Shown here piece after piece: positions 22,217 through 33,615 of a stretch of DNA of 64,000 nt. Under the pieces are notes generated by a model, which saw nothing but the letters and a program-made list of their open reading frames with translations, did not search any database and was not told the origin of the DNA. The first letter of the stretch is position 1, and each line of letters begins with the position of its first letter. The stretch is from Zonotrichia leucophrys gambelii. Taxonomy: Eukaryota; Chordata; Aves; Passeriformes; Passerellidae. Location of the stretch: positions 72,330,046-72,394,045 of the forward strand of contig NC_088200.1 in assembly GCF_028769735.1 (NCBI RefSeq). The letters run 5' to 3'. The position numbers were made by a program, and so were the translations under genes.

Positions 22217-23142
22217 CTGGGACAAGAAAGGGTTGCCTGTCACAAGGGTGGCTGGCACAGATGCCCCACAGAGCGCACGGCAAAAGCAAGGCCTTCGGAA
22301 GATGCTGTCAGCCATGTCTTCTTCTCAGCAGCAGCTTTGGGAAAAGTGCAAAGCCTACTTGGATCCAGCCCCTCTTGGCCACTTCCATGCTCCACGTTTT
22401 CAACTTTTCTGCTAGACACTGGCAACAAGGTATCGCTGGGGCTGCCAAGATCCAGAAAGAGATCAGAGCATGGCCCAGAGCCTTGTTGCTTTCCTGCTCC
22501 TGTCTTCTCCTGGCCAATGAAAACAGCCCGGAGCTGGCATGCAACGATCTACTCAGAAGCCCGGGGCGTGTCCCTTCTCTGATCTGTTTCCCGGATTTCC
22601 CCTCTCTATGGCAGTCTTTAGGGAGCAGCCCTTTGGAGCCGCCTTCCAGCCCCGCCCAGACCCACCCGCCCTTTACAATGCAGGGCTGCTGAGGATTGTC
22701 CTCTCCAAACTCTGCTCTGAGCGGCTGGAAGTGAAGCCCAGCCTGAAGCTAATTAGTCCATGGAGCGGGCAGGTCCCTTCCAGGGGCCAGGGTCTCCCAG
22801 ATCCCCTGCAAGGCTGTCAACTGCGTCTTTGGACCGCTCTGTCCGCTGACCACAGGCAGCCTGTGCTGACAATGGGCACAAGGTGATGGCTCCTGTGCTG
22901 GGAATCGTGGAATGCTGCCTCTTGTCTGATGCCAAGAGACATTCTCGGGCCCTCTCAGCATGCCAGCTTAAATGTCAAACATCAGAAGGCACTGGCCAGG
23001 GCTCCCCGGCTTGCCTGAAGCAGCACTACGTCATGGCAGGCACAGAGCTGCCAGCATCTTCAGCCACGAGCAACAAGGGCTGCTCCAAAAGGGGAAGCCT
23101 GGCCCTGCCCCAAAGGCAGTGCCAAGCTCAGCTGCCACTTAC

Positions 23143-23265
23143 CGGCTCTGCAAGTTCAGACTGTGGAGGGACAGCAGCTTGAGGCTTGGTGCTCCTTTGC
23201 TCCTCTTCATCTTCTTCCTCGATGACAGAGGCAGCCAGAGGAGCTGCTGACCCTGCTGTTGAGCC
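23143..23265 (-). CDS. PAK3-like B, acidic linker exon
   Basis: 123 nt, phase 0. APLAASVIEEEDEEEQ matches PAK3 PPLAPPVSEEEDEEEE. Acceptor tctgtctgcag, donor GTAAGTGG. Confidence 0.85.
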
Positions 23266-23708
23266 CTGCAGACAGACAGAAGTGAGAGAGAAGGGCAAAA
23301 GCCAATTCCTTAGGAGCTGCTTTCTACTGAGCTGGGAAAGGACCCAGAAGTAGGGGAAATCATAGACTTTGATACACGGGGGAGTCTGAGTCACGAAAAC
23401 CCGTGGAAGATGGCTGAATGAGGTGCTCCTCCATCTTGCTGTGCATTTGATCTTCCCTGCTGGCTACAAGCAGCAAGACACCTTGGAGCCGTCCCATTTG
23501 CCTTTCATCTCTTGAAAGGCTCTTGGCTGGAAAATCAGCAAACAAGTGCTGATTTGCTCCCTTTGCTACTGCTGATGCCACCGGGCAGTTGGCCTTTCTT
23601 TCAGCCTCCCACACTGGCACTCCCCCCTCAACTGCAACCGGCCAAGCTGGCAGAATTGCTGCATAATTGTCACACGCCAGCAACATCACAGCTTCCTTTG
23701 CCACTCAC

Positions 23709-23746
23709 CAAAGGACAGGCTTGTCTCCATCTGCATGTCGGGTGAC
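23709..23746 (-). CDS. PAK3-like B, short second exon
   Basis: 38 nt. It completes the codon split after exon 1 and returns the frame to phase 0 for the acidic exon, which supports it. Encodes HPTCRWRQACPL, with no recognised motif. Acceptor ctcgctgcag, donor GTGAGTGG. Confidence 0.65.
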
Positions 23747-24689
23747 CTGCAGCGAGCAAGGGAAAAGGAATCAGAGGCCTTTAGAAAAGTGCTTGTGCTG
23801 GCGACTCTCCCAGCACAAGGCAGTCCACACACAGAGCATTTCCCTTTGCCAACATGCCTCCAGGAGGCAAAGAGCTCTTTCCCACAGCAAGCAAGAGAAC
23901 CACAAGGACGCTATAGTAGGCTCTGGCTACATTTGGGCCTCTTTTGCCAAGAGAGAAATAGAAAGACGGTGGTGGAAATGCCCGCTGCTCTTCAAAAGTT
24001 TGCGCTTCTGTTGTGCCCAACAGCTCAAGCAGCATTTTCCTCTTCTCTTTCCTGCATCTTAGATATCTATTCTTTTAAATTGCATGCCCTAATTCCCATC
24101 CGTTGGCTGAAGATGATAGCCCAGCAAAGCTTCCACCAAGGGCCCCATTCGCTGTGGCAGCTCCCTGCTGAAGCAGCCCGGGAACAGCTGCTGGGCTCAG
24201 CACGAAACCCTCGCTGCATTGGAGTTTGTGCTGCATTGCCAAGGGAATCGCAGTCTTGGCACACCATCAAAGGGTCAAGTCCTGCAGCCGAGGCCTCTAA
24301 GGGGCAGAATTTGGAGCGAAAGGCGCTTTCCTTCACTCCTGCAGGGAACCACTGAGTTGGTAGAAGGAATTCTGCGGATCTCTCCTCAGAGTCAGAAATT
24401 TGCAGCTTTTGTTGCTTGAAGCAGCAAGCTAGGAAATGACAGACTCCGCTGCCACGCAGTCTCCTGGGGAGGGAAGGCAACCGCTGCAGGTTGCACTGCA
24501 AATGCTCTGCACCCAGCACTCAGTACAGATGCCCCCTTTTCAGCCGATGGCGCTGGCAGGACATTGAGCAAAGTGGTGGCATCTTCATGGCCATTTTGTT
24601 CCCAAAGAAACTGGGTCACTAGTGCAGCATAAAGAGCAGAGTGAAGCAGAAGCCGGGTGATGCTAGTCCCAGGAGAAACCTTTACTTAC

Positions 24690-24768
24690 GAGTCAGCTGG
24701 GTCAGGTAGTAGCCAGAATAGACGACAGAAAAGACAGTGCAAACGGCAGCACAGACTTGCCCCACCAT
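24690..24768 (-). CDS. PAK3-like B, first coding exon with a probable membrane segment
   Basis: 79 nt starting at the ATG 24768-24766 (context AAAATGG). It encodes MVGQVCAAVCTVFSVVYSGYY and ends LTQLT. The uncharged stretch of about 20 residues would suit a signal anchor or signal peptide. PAK3 has nothing similar. Exon 2 and the acidic exon follow in frame. Donor GTAAGTAA. Confidence 0.65.
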
Positions 24769-25625
24769 TTTGGCAGCGCTGTGTGGGTTTGCACGCTGAA
24801 TGCCACCCAAGGGAAAAGCAAGATTCCTCTCGGGCTGCAGGCTGTCTGCTAAGAACTCCTTGCGCACGAGGATCCTCCTGCAGGGAGCGAGCGGAAGAGC
24901 TGCTCTGGACGATCAGGCCTGGCGCGCACCGGGACAACGCTGTGCTGGCAGCACTGTGACGTGGCACTGCTCCCTTGAGCTCACAATAGCAGCTGCTCTG
25001 CGGCTCTCTTGTGCTCAGCAAGCCAACCCTCTGTCCAGCTGATGCGAAAGAAAAGCCTTGGACGTTCTCCTCACTCATAAAGCAGCAGAAAATGTCCGCC
25101 CAGCCCATAAGGCAGTGCTCAAGGCCGCCTGGGGAAGGCACGGGAACTCAGAAAATGCGCCAAGCCAAGTGGCACCCAAGGAATCCAAGCAAACATGACT
25201 TTTGGTCTCAAAAGCTTTGACTGAAAGCAAGTCTGCTTCTTCTAGGTGGCATCCTAACTGGTTCTGAAAAGCCTAACTTCTTCAATGACATTTAGGGGGC
25301 AAAAGAAGCAAAGAGAACAAATTTCCAGGACTATTGTAGGCTGCAGTTGCTTCTTCAGCACGCAGGTGCATGCTCTGACTCTGTTTGGAGGCTGGCCTCG
25401 TTTTGCAGCAGGAAGACGTAAAGCTCCTCTTGTCCTGCTTGCTGTTTCTCTTGCAACTGGATGTCTGGGAGCGTATGGAAGAGCTGTGTGCTGATTCTTG
25501 GTCTGCCACCCGTGTGTTGTGTCAGAGTTCTGGCAGTAGGCTGTGCCCCGCTGCTCTGCCATGGCCTGTAGATTTTGAGCGCAGGGGAGACCCCTTTGGA
25601 AGAGTCCAAAACTGCAGTGGGATAT

Positions 25626-26626
25626 TGGGGTCCACGAGACTGAGAGTACTTTGGACCCTATTAGTATAAGAGAATTTGTAGATAAAATGCCATGGCAAAA
25701 GAAAACAGAACTTTGAAAATTAGATCTAGATAGCAAGAAGATTTAATTATACAGGTTTACTAGCAAAAGAAAATCTTATTAAACAACACAAGCAAGAGAT
25801 GTTGTTACATGCTCTCCTGGGTTGAGTATATGATGTTTTTTTCCCCAGTAGTCTCATTCTGTTTATGTTGAATAATAAGTTTTGCATCTTTAAGAGTGTT
25901 CCAGAGTGTGAAGGGGGGGAGAGAAGGCGCGCAGTTTGTTTTCAGACACTGCACTCCTCCTCCACATTCCTGCTCCTGGACTGTGTTGTCTGTGGATGCA
26001 CAGACAGTGGGACAGAGCTCTTTTTTGCTTTTTAGCTAGTGTTAGCTAGCTGAGACAAAGAAGTTTCCTGGAATTTTGGTTTGTTTTTTTTTTTTTTTTC
26101 TTTTTCTTTGGACCTCTTGAAACCTGCTCTGGACTGAACACCCAGCAGAGCACTGACAGCTGCACCTGTGGCCCACCGGGCCGGGCCTGGCCTACGATAT
26201 TTCCAGCACCAGAGGGACTCACCAGAGACAGAGTGAGCTGAACTGCAACCCAGGGAGGGACTTTCTCAGTTTGTCATCTCTTTTGGATTGGCAAGGGATT
26301 TTATTGTTTGATATTGTTTCGGTTTTATTGTTTAATAAACAGTTTTTTCCCACCTTTCTCCAAGGAGGTATTATTTTTCCCTCCTGGACCAATTGGGTGG
26401 AAGGGCCGATTTGGATCTGTTTTCCCACCGGAGCTCCTGTGGGGAATTCTCCCCCAGATTTGCTCTAAACCTGGACACATGCATAAGTTTGTGTATGTGA
26501 TTTCAACCTAATCATTGTAGTATACATTACTAATCTCCCTAAAATAGTATATAAGTGCTTGTATCCCACAAGAAAATTGGATTCTGATCACCAAGTCAGT
26601 CTCCCCATCTCTCTCCATCACCGACA
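25626..26626 (+). repeat. ERV-2 5' LTR, split by a later LTR
   Basis: The left part (25626-25812) and right part (26477-26626) together match 32829-33159. Features of the right part are a TATA-like gtatataag near 26548 and the end ccgaca at 26621-26626. Left end taken at TGGGGT; uncertain by several bases. Confidence 0.72.
25813..26476 (+). repeat. Solo LTR inserted in the ERV-2 5' LTR (664 bp)
   Basis: ACATGC occurs at 25807-25812 and again at 26477-26482, while the sister LTR has it once (33010-33015), so the insertion and its 6-bp duplication are seen directly. The element begins tctcctgggtt and ends aacctggac. It contains a long T run (about 26080-26100) and AATAAA near 26332. If one base is reassigned, the ends become TG...CA with a shorter duplication. 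Confidence 0.8.
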
Positions 26627-26628
26627 AT

Positions 26629-26646
26629 TGGTGCCCTGTGTGAGGA
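26629..26646 (+). other. ERV-2 primer binding site
   Basis: TGGTGCCCTGTGTGAGGA lies two bases after the LTR end, in the expected place. I do not recognise the tRNA with confidence. Confidence 0.55.
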
Positions 26647-26774
26647 AATATATTGGCCTGATTGGCCGGCAGGCAGCAAGCCTCTGGAACTGATTGTGAC
26701 GGTGAGAGAACTGCATTTGGACCTGCAATCCCTGTCTGCTGGGCTTTGACAGGTGAGCCAGAGGAACTAAAGGA

Positions 26775-29077
26775 ATGGGAAAGAAAACATCCAAAGAGAG
26801 AGACGTCTATGAAACCATGCTTGCCCTTCTGGGCAGGCATGGCTCCCCCATCCCAAAGCACGACCTTAAGTCACTTTTTTGATGGATGTCACACATGGTC
26901 CCCGACAGTACCCCTTCCTCTGCATTTACTCTCCGCTTCTGGGACAAGGTCGGCATAAAGCTCTATGACCTCGCTACGCTGCCTGGCCACGAGCCAGAGC
27001 TCCGAATGCTTCCTGCTTGGAGGGCGGTCATGGACTCAATTAAAAAAGAGGGAGGGAGCAGGTAAGCCTGTGAGGCTACAGCCTGTGAGGCTCCCCTGAG
27101 ACAGCCCCAGCCGGACTGAAACCTGCCCAGGTCCCACTCTCCATCCCCTATCCGCACACCCTCCCCAGTGAGGGCCAGGGATAGAGCCAGTCGCCACCGC
27201 CAGTCCCACCACCACACTGCCAGTGATCCCAGAGCTGCCGCACACTTATCGCTTATGCAGCAGACACTGACTCTAGCAGTGAAGGGGAGCTGGACTCTTT
27301 TAGCCCTGGCCCCCCAAAAAAATGCGAACTTACTCCCTTTGGATACGCATAACAATTGGTTATGGTAAAAAGGAAAGTCCTTAAGGACAGAGACTTTGAC
27401 ATTGCTGCAGAAATCTTTGTGGCCCTCGTGCAATTCGGCCTGAGGGGGGAAAATGCACAATGGGTGCCCCTAGATTGCTCAGAAATTAAGGAACTGTGCT
27501 GTACCGCTGCAGAATGTGGACTGGGGTCCCCCTACCTTAGTAATTTGTTAAGAGCAACCTTTACTACTCACCTCATGACTCCTCATGATGGTAAGTTTTT
27601 GGCAAATCTGTTGCTCACATCGACACAATATGTTATATTTATGGCGCATTGGAATAAAGGACTGGAAAATTTAATTGCAACGTATGCAGGGCTGCTGTAG
27701 TGTGTTCTTAAGTTTTTTAGTTTGCTCCCCCATTTTCTGTATTGTATCCCCCTGTTTTATGTAAATGGTTCCTCCCTTCCCCACTATTTCCCGCCACTGC
27801 TACCCTGTCAGCTAAGTTGCTATGGTAACCTCGCTATTCATAGTTGCCGATATATAATTGCTACTCCCCTGGTTTCCCTTATAAGTGAAAGTTGTCTCCT
27901 CCCTGGGCCCGGTCAATCACCCCCTTCTCCTCCCAGGTTTCGAGAACCTTCTTCTCTCTGGGGGTTATGGTTCGTTGCCGTCCCGGGGCCCCTCCTTTGC
28001 TTTATATTAGTTGGTTATTTAGGTATGTCAATTATGTTTAGGACCTCCAAATATGTATTATTATTGGTTAGCTGGGTTTCCCTACCTTTTCCCCCCTTTT
28101 TCCCTTAAAACCCTGTCTCGCCCCCTGTTCGGGGCCATTTGCTGGTGATGCCCATCCCCGTTGGTGCTTCTGTAATAAACCGACAGCCTACCTCCAGCAA
28201 GTGGTCACCTCCTTATTCGTCTCACAGCGCGCCGCTCCGAGCTATCACCCAGCCCAGCCCGAGGCCAAGACGCCGAGGGGGGCTGCCTTCAGATGCGCTG
28301 GGGCGTTGGCCTTTGCCCCTCACTAGCTAGCCGGAACTAGGGCCGCGTACGCCCGCGCGCACAGGGCATGTAAACCAAGCCCTGGCTGCCTTAAATATTG
28401 ACCACCTTGGAGGGGATGGGGCGCATATCGACCCTAATGGCCAAACCACCTTACTGAGAGAAGCCCTACAGGGTATTAAGGCAGCTTGCCTGGCATTCCT
28501 TAAGGTTCCTGATGCCAAAACTCCATGACAGTCCTTCATGAATATCAAACAAGGTCCACAAGAGCCTTACATACAGTTTGTGGACAAATTTACACAAACT
28601 TTGGAGAGACAAATCAACAGCGAGCAAAGCGGGGAGATTATACTCCTCAGACTGGCTGTCGAGAACACCAACCAGGGCTGTAAACAGCTTTTAAAATCTT
28701 TACCCCCTGAACCTGAACCCACTTTACTCCAAATGATACAAGCATGCAACTGCTTGGGGACGTTACAACACACCCCAGCAGTCACATATCAAGCCGTGGG
28801 GCAAGGCATAGCGAACACTTTTGCCAACATGAAATTAACCCCTGGGGAACAGGTGGCTTGTTTTGGCCATGGGGAATATGGGCATATCTGGAGAGACTCC
28901 CAAAGAATGCAAAAACCTAAAGCTCCGGGTGTACGCCCTCGCTGTCAGAAGGGCCCTCACTTTGCTAATATATGTCGCTCTAAGTTCCACCAGAATGGCC
29001 AGCCTTTGCAGGGAAACTTCTCTCACAGCACAGGACAGCAACGCATGAGGACACAAATTCCACAGCTGACTCAGTAG
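26775..29077 (+). pseudogene. ERV-2 gag, interrupted by an LTR
   Basis: An ATG at 26775 opens a betaretroviral matrix domain (MGKKTSKERDVYE), with an early TGA near 26881. Capsid N-terminal sequence (PLDCSEIKELCC) runs to 27692, where the solo LTR at 27693-28361 is inserted. The same frame resumes at 28368. A TGA near 28525 precedes capsid with its major homology region (QGPQEPYIQFVDKF, from 28554). The nucleocapsid knuckles are degenerate: CFGHGEYGHIWRD and CQKGPHFANIC lack zinc ligands. Virion shell protein, not functional. Confidence 0.8.
27693..28361 (+). repeat. Solo LTR of the TGTTGTAGTG family in ERV-2 gag (669 bp)
   Basis: The element starts TGCTGTAGTG and ends CGCGCA. CAGGGC flanks it at 27687-27692 and 28362-28367, a 6-bp duplication as in betaretroviruses. 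AATAAA lies near 28169. It is the same family as the LTRs at 37365, 43124, 44222 and 44988. Confidence 0.88.
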
Positions 29078-29160
29078 CTGGGAGTAACCGTGAACTTCCA
29101 ATTGGCCCTGCTCCTGCCTGCTGAGCAACTGTCGCTGACTTACAACCAGCCACCCCAAGC

Positions 29161-29770
29161 AGTGCAGGAATGGACCTGGCAGCCTCCAACACAGTAATGT
29201 TGCTTGATTCATCTGTCCATTTGCTTCCCACAGGAGTTTTCAGACCGACAGGACAGAATATACATGCTTTGATTATAGGCAGATCTTCCACCCTGATAAC
29301 AGGGTTGTTTGTTCTCCCTGGGGCTATAGACTCTGTTTCTCTTGGGGAAATAAAGATCATGGCTTGGACCCCCCATCTGCCCTGTGTAGTCCCAGCTGGG
29401 AGCAATATAGCTCAACATATACCCTTTCCTGCAGCACCCCTGTCTGCACCCCCGATAGCTGAAAAGAGGGAGGGGAGTTTCAGTTCTACAAGGGTCCCAC
29501 AGATTTTATGGACACAACATATTACCTCTGAGCATCCAACATGCCAATGCAAAGTGACTCTGAAAGGCAGAGACACTCCTAACAGGACTCATTGATACAG
29601 GAGCCGGTGTGACTGTTATCTCAAGGAGCCGATAGCCCAGTGAGCAGCCATTAACGACTCAGGGACTCTCCAGCATGGGTGGAAGGAGCGAAAGCCTGGA
29701 AAACCAACACTTGGTGCAAATAACAGGGTCTGATCACCACAGTTAATCTTTTTGAGATGTCTGTCTCCGT
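29161..29770 (+). pseudogene. ERV-2 dUTPase and protease remnant
   Basis: The dUTPase part (29170-29595) keeps IIGRSSTLITGLFVLPGAID, with catalytic-region changes, and GSNIAQHIPF. The protease active site follows near 29590 as LIDTGAG in another frame, with the usual Asp after Ala replaced by Gly. A worn C-terminal part (SVSVVLWGKDFF) ends near 29800. Several frame breaks; inactive. Confidence 0.7.
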
Positions 29771-29799
29771 GGTTTTGTGGGGGAAAGATTTTTTTAACA

Positions 29800-30400
29800 C
29801 AGTGGAGAATTTTTATGCATTTAAATTTTGTACCAGAGTCATTTGGGACACTCAACACCCCCACAATGGTCCCCAGCTGAAGTGCCCCAGGCACTTTCAA
29901 GTATTGGAAGAAGCAGCCCAGCTATCAAAAGCCACAGTTCATACAGATCTGAAGCCCTGAAAGACACTTAGCCCAAGTCAATTTTCCAGTTACTTGCCCT
30001 TTTTTTTAACAATGTGTTTGTTATGAATTTTTTGGTACAGCTATTTAGTACTATATTGAAATAAACACAGGCAGGAGATCTTCCTCCTTCTTAATGCATT
30101 TATTACAACTGATCAGCTCAGGTGGGGAGAACCACTAGGTCCGTTCTCATGCCACCACTGCTCCCAGGAGTGACTCAGAGAAGGAGGAAGAATGCAGCTT
30201 TGTCCACTGGTCTGAAGACAGAGATGGGAGTGCCATCCTCACAAGAACATGAAGAAATCTGCTGCTTTTTTGGGTCAACATTTGAGGTCCTGTGTGTAGC
30301 TGACATCTTTGAAGTTAGGAAGAGGAGTAAAAAGGCCTTGGCGGATACTAGATTCTGTTCCTCACGTCTAGTCATCACTTCGATTCATCAATTTTGTCTT
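29800..30400. other. Unassigned interval inside ERV-2
   Basis: No pol or env motifs are visible on either strand. The minus strand has AATAAA near 30112. Part may belong to the candidate retrocopy described in the findings. Confidence 0.4.
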
Positions 30401-30670
30401 GGCTCATTGTTTTAGGGGGTTTTGGCTTGGTTTCCTGAGGGGTCCATCCCATTGCATGCTGTAAATGATGCCATTTGCATGCCGACTCGGCGCCCCTTCC
30501 CCTCCACCGTCTGGGTGCCATCCTCCAGGAAGCAGCAGGACGACGCGTGGCTGAGGGAGCCGGGCAGCAGCTGCTCCTGCGGGACGCGGCGACCCGGGCC
30601 GGTACCCCCGGCACGAGCGGGACCCGCGCCGGAAGGTCGGGCCCTGTTAACAGGAGATTACAACATGAAA
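30401..30670 (-). pseudogene. GC-rich island, possible degenerate retrocopy
   Basis: A sharply GC-rich block in AT-rich surroundings, with minus-strand coding-like stretches in more than one frame (for example MASFTACNG then SGNQAKTPK). These faintly recall the SMN N-terminal region, and EEQNL occurs downstream near 30350. The similarity is weak and broken by stops. It could equally be a promoter-like CpG block carried by another element. Confidence 0.2.
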
Positions 30671-30779
30671 TTATTAACAATAAATAGTTAGAGCTCCAAC
30701 TTGGCAGCAATTGGTTTAACTTGTGAACTCTGCAACCTTTAAAAAAACGGGCAGCTTTTTCTAGTCGTAACAATATAAC

Positions 30780-32380
30780 TAAATCCATTTTAGTTTAGCC
30801 TTTGATGTTTATATGCCATTACTCTTACTAAGCCAAACTTAAATCAATCCTATAAGCAATCTCTAAAAGCTGCTGCAGGGGGTGCAGCCCCGCCTGCCTG
30901 GCACCAGCCAGCATTGAGATTTATCTTCTAACTTAGGATTTGTGATTTTTAATAGGATTGTTACTAGAAAAATTCAAAGGTGTTGGTATAGAGGTGGTGT
31001 CTTTTTACCTATTAACAACATAGCAAAACTGCATGGTTCACTGAGAGTAATTAGATAAGTCATAAAGTCAAGATTCTTTAGCTCACATTCAAGACAAATC
31101 TTGAACTTCATCTGTAGTGATTTTTTGAGATTTAATTCCACTGTCAACTTTTTAAGTGCTTGCTTTTTACTCCATATTTCTAACAATGTAATTTTATTGT
31201 AAAGATTTCAGTACAATTGTTTACTTGCATGTTGTTTACTTTGATGTTTAACTGTTACGTGACAAATTTTCAGTAACATTTTTGTAATAATAAAGTTTGA
31301 ATCAGTTAATTCTTGTTAAGATTGATTTTTGTTTAGTCTCAGCAATGTTAACTTTGTTTTAGAGATACTTAATTAATGTTAAGTTTCAGTGAGGCTGATT
31401 TTAAGTTTTGTTGAAGTACACCTGTTTGAGTTATAAGATATAATGCCTTTGCTATACAAGTGAATGACAGAAAGTCTGAATGAATTTTTGTCAAAATTTG
31501 CTCATTTAAATTACAAAATAACACTATTTTGCTATAGAAATAAGAACACTTTTTGCTATTTTATTTTTGATAAGTAATACTGAAGAATGAGAACCAATTC
31601 CATATTATGACTGTAATTAGTTATGAGTTATTTATTGCCTTCTTTTACTTTTTTGCTTTAAGGTCATGTATGTCTAGGGAAATATAACCTCAATTTCATA
31701 AGACCATTTTTACTGGCATATTTTGTAACCCTGATTATGCTGTTGATTTTGTGATGTGAATTTGCTGTCTTTTTATAACAAACACTACTTTATTCATTTG
31801 CTATTTGTCTATGGCACCATTAACTAACTATTTAATGATAAATGAGAAAGCCAGTAACTTTTAAAACCTTCACTTATTGTTCTATAACTATTTATAAGAC
31901 ATATATTATTTTTCTAACTACTATTACTAAGAGGTTTCTAAAATGTATTAAAACGACTCTTCCAGTTACAAGCTTAGACCCCAGCCAAGTCCTAGCTTTA
32001 ACTAGTAGAGAAAAATTTCTGCATGAAAATTATATTCAAATAAATTTGACTTACCGAATTTAGACCTAAAACAGCTAAACCTCCTTTTAAGGTGAACTTA
32101 GAAATCTTACCCGAGAATGATTTTCCAAGCCCTCACTTTAAAAAAATAAAGCTTGCCATTTACTACAGACTCTAAGTAATAGTACAATATTAAAGAAATT
32201 GATAATGTATTGTTTTAAATCACCATTCTATTTGTCATGTGCTATATTTGTATCTATTATCTGATTTATTTTTACTTAGTATAAGTTTATTGTTATCTTA
32301 CATACTGTTTTGCTTTGATGTTACCTTCATGTTCATAATGAGAAACACACGTTCTTAAAAAACAAAAAAAATAGGGGGGA
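30780..32380. other. AT-rich interval ending in a polypurine tract
   Basis: I see no gene in this stretch. It ends at aacaaaaaaaatagggggga (32361-32380), which resembles a plus-strand polypurine tract and suggests a further retroviral remnant, but no reading frame supports one. Confidence 0.4.
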
Positions 32381-32828
32381 ATATACATCCTCCAGAACTT
32401 TACACTAATTTTTTTTTTTTTGAAAGCAGATCAAATCACATCAATTTGGATCCCTTAACCTCCTGAACCACCATTGGTGGAACCCCAAGCATTAGAATTC
32501 CTGGGTTCTGTGAAATTGGATTTTTGTGTTCATTTTAAATACATGGGAAGAAATCAGTCTAAAAATGCTTCTCCCTATCACCCTGTCTATAAGAATTAAA
32601 ATTTTAGTACAATTACACTTCTGGCAGACTTTCTAAGTCCAGTAATGCAGCTGCCATCAGGAATGTTTTTAGTTTATAAAGATCAAGCCTGATATTTTAG
32701 TGGCTGGAGATTTGACCTTTGATAATAATTATATTAATCATGATACCTTGCTTGCTTCAATGTGTGCAGAGATTAATTAATAAGACCATTAAAGGAGTGT
32801 TTTTGGTTGACACAGAAGGGAGCGATAC

Positions 32829-33159
32829 TGGGGTGCAGGAGACAGAGAGTACTTTGGACCTTATTAGCATAAGAGAATTGATAGATAAAATGCCTTGGCA
32901 AAAGCAAACAGAACTTTGAAAATTAGATCTAGATAGCAAGAAGATTTAATTAGAAAGGTTTACCAGAAAAAGAAAATCCTAATAAATAATGCAAGCAAGA
33001 GATGTTGTTACATGCATAAGTTTGTGTACATGATTTCAACCTAATTATTGTAGTACACATTACTAGTCTCCCTAAAACAGTATATAAGTGCTTGTATCCC
33101 AAAATAAAATGGGATTCTGATCACCGAGTAAGGCTTCCTGTTTCTCTTCTTCGATGACA
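32829..33159 (+). repeat. ERV-2 3' LTR (about 331 bp)
   Basis: Matches the ERV-2 5' LTR without the nested insertion. It contains the TATA-like gtatataag near 33079, AATAAA near 33103, and ends gatgaca at 33159. Confidence 0.75.
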
Positions 33160-33615
33160 AGCAGCCAACTGAAAGGGCAGACAAACAAGGCTCTCCTGCA
33201 CTTTAGCTGTGCCACGCAGCTACACAGCCCTGGGTAGACACCGCAGAGCACAGGGACAACATAAGGCACAGAAAGGAGGACAAAGCCACTCAAGCACACA
33301 GACTTTTCATGATTGCTGAGCCCCAGACAACCCCAAGCGTGGCATCACCCACCAGTCCTCTACTGTGGACAAAGAGCAGGTGCAGCAGCTGCTTTGCCTC
33401 GCTGGCCAGGATCCTCCCAGGCACTTTCCTCTCTGCTCTCCTGTACTGCCAGCAGACGTGCCCACCTTCTTCGCTGCACTTGCAGAGCCTCGTACCTATT
33501 AGCAATGGCCACCTGGGAAGTGGGAGCAGTCACAGGGGAGACGTGCTGGCTACACTGAGCAGGAACCAAAAGCATCTGTGGGCATAGCTGAAAGCCTGTA
33601 CCTGCACAGGATGTT

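Larger units (their letters stand above)
20261..24768 (-). other. PAK3-like kinase gene, copy B (5' seven exons)
   Basis: Minus-strand gene: exons 24690-24768, 23709-23746, 23143-23265, 22072-22216, 21356-21419, 20682-20730 and 20261-20373. All introns are GT-AG and phases join without a stop over about 203 codons, from a start ATG to the helix-C exon. The protein opens with a hydrophobic segment (about residues 4-23), a short Cys-rich piece, an acidic linker like that of PAK3, a low-complexity linker and an intact start of a kinase domain. No CRIB Rac/Cdc42-binding exon is visible. The rest is lost in or beyond the gap at 20153-20251. Retained introns show DNA-level duplication, not retrocopying. 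Confidence 0.85.
25626..33159 (+). mobile_element. ERV-2, decayed betaretrovirus-like provirus with nested insertions
   Basis: Two related LTRs (25626-26626 and 32829-33159) enclose a primer site, gag, dUTPase and protease in plus orientation. Pol and env are not recognisable, and 29.8-32.8 kb is unassigned. A 664-bp LTR sits in the 5' LTR and a 669-bp LTR sits in gag; both have 6-bp duplications, so they came later. No matching duplication was found for the provirus itself, so the outer ends are approximate. Confidence 0.75.

Noticed and set aside
26078..26100. T-rich run that could be read as a Pol III terminator or a retrocopy tail
   Set aside because: It lies inside a bounded LTR with its own poly(A) signal, and no Pol III gene or tailed cDNA adjoins it.
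31200..32350. AT-rich interval considered as an env or foamy-like pol remnant
   Set aside because: No retroviral motif was found in any frame; the frames are short and random.
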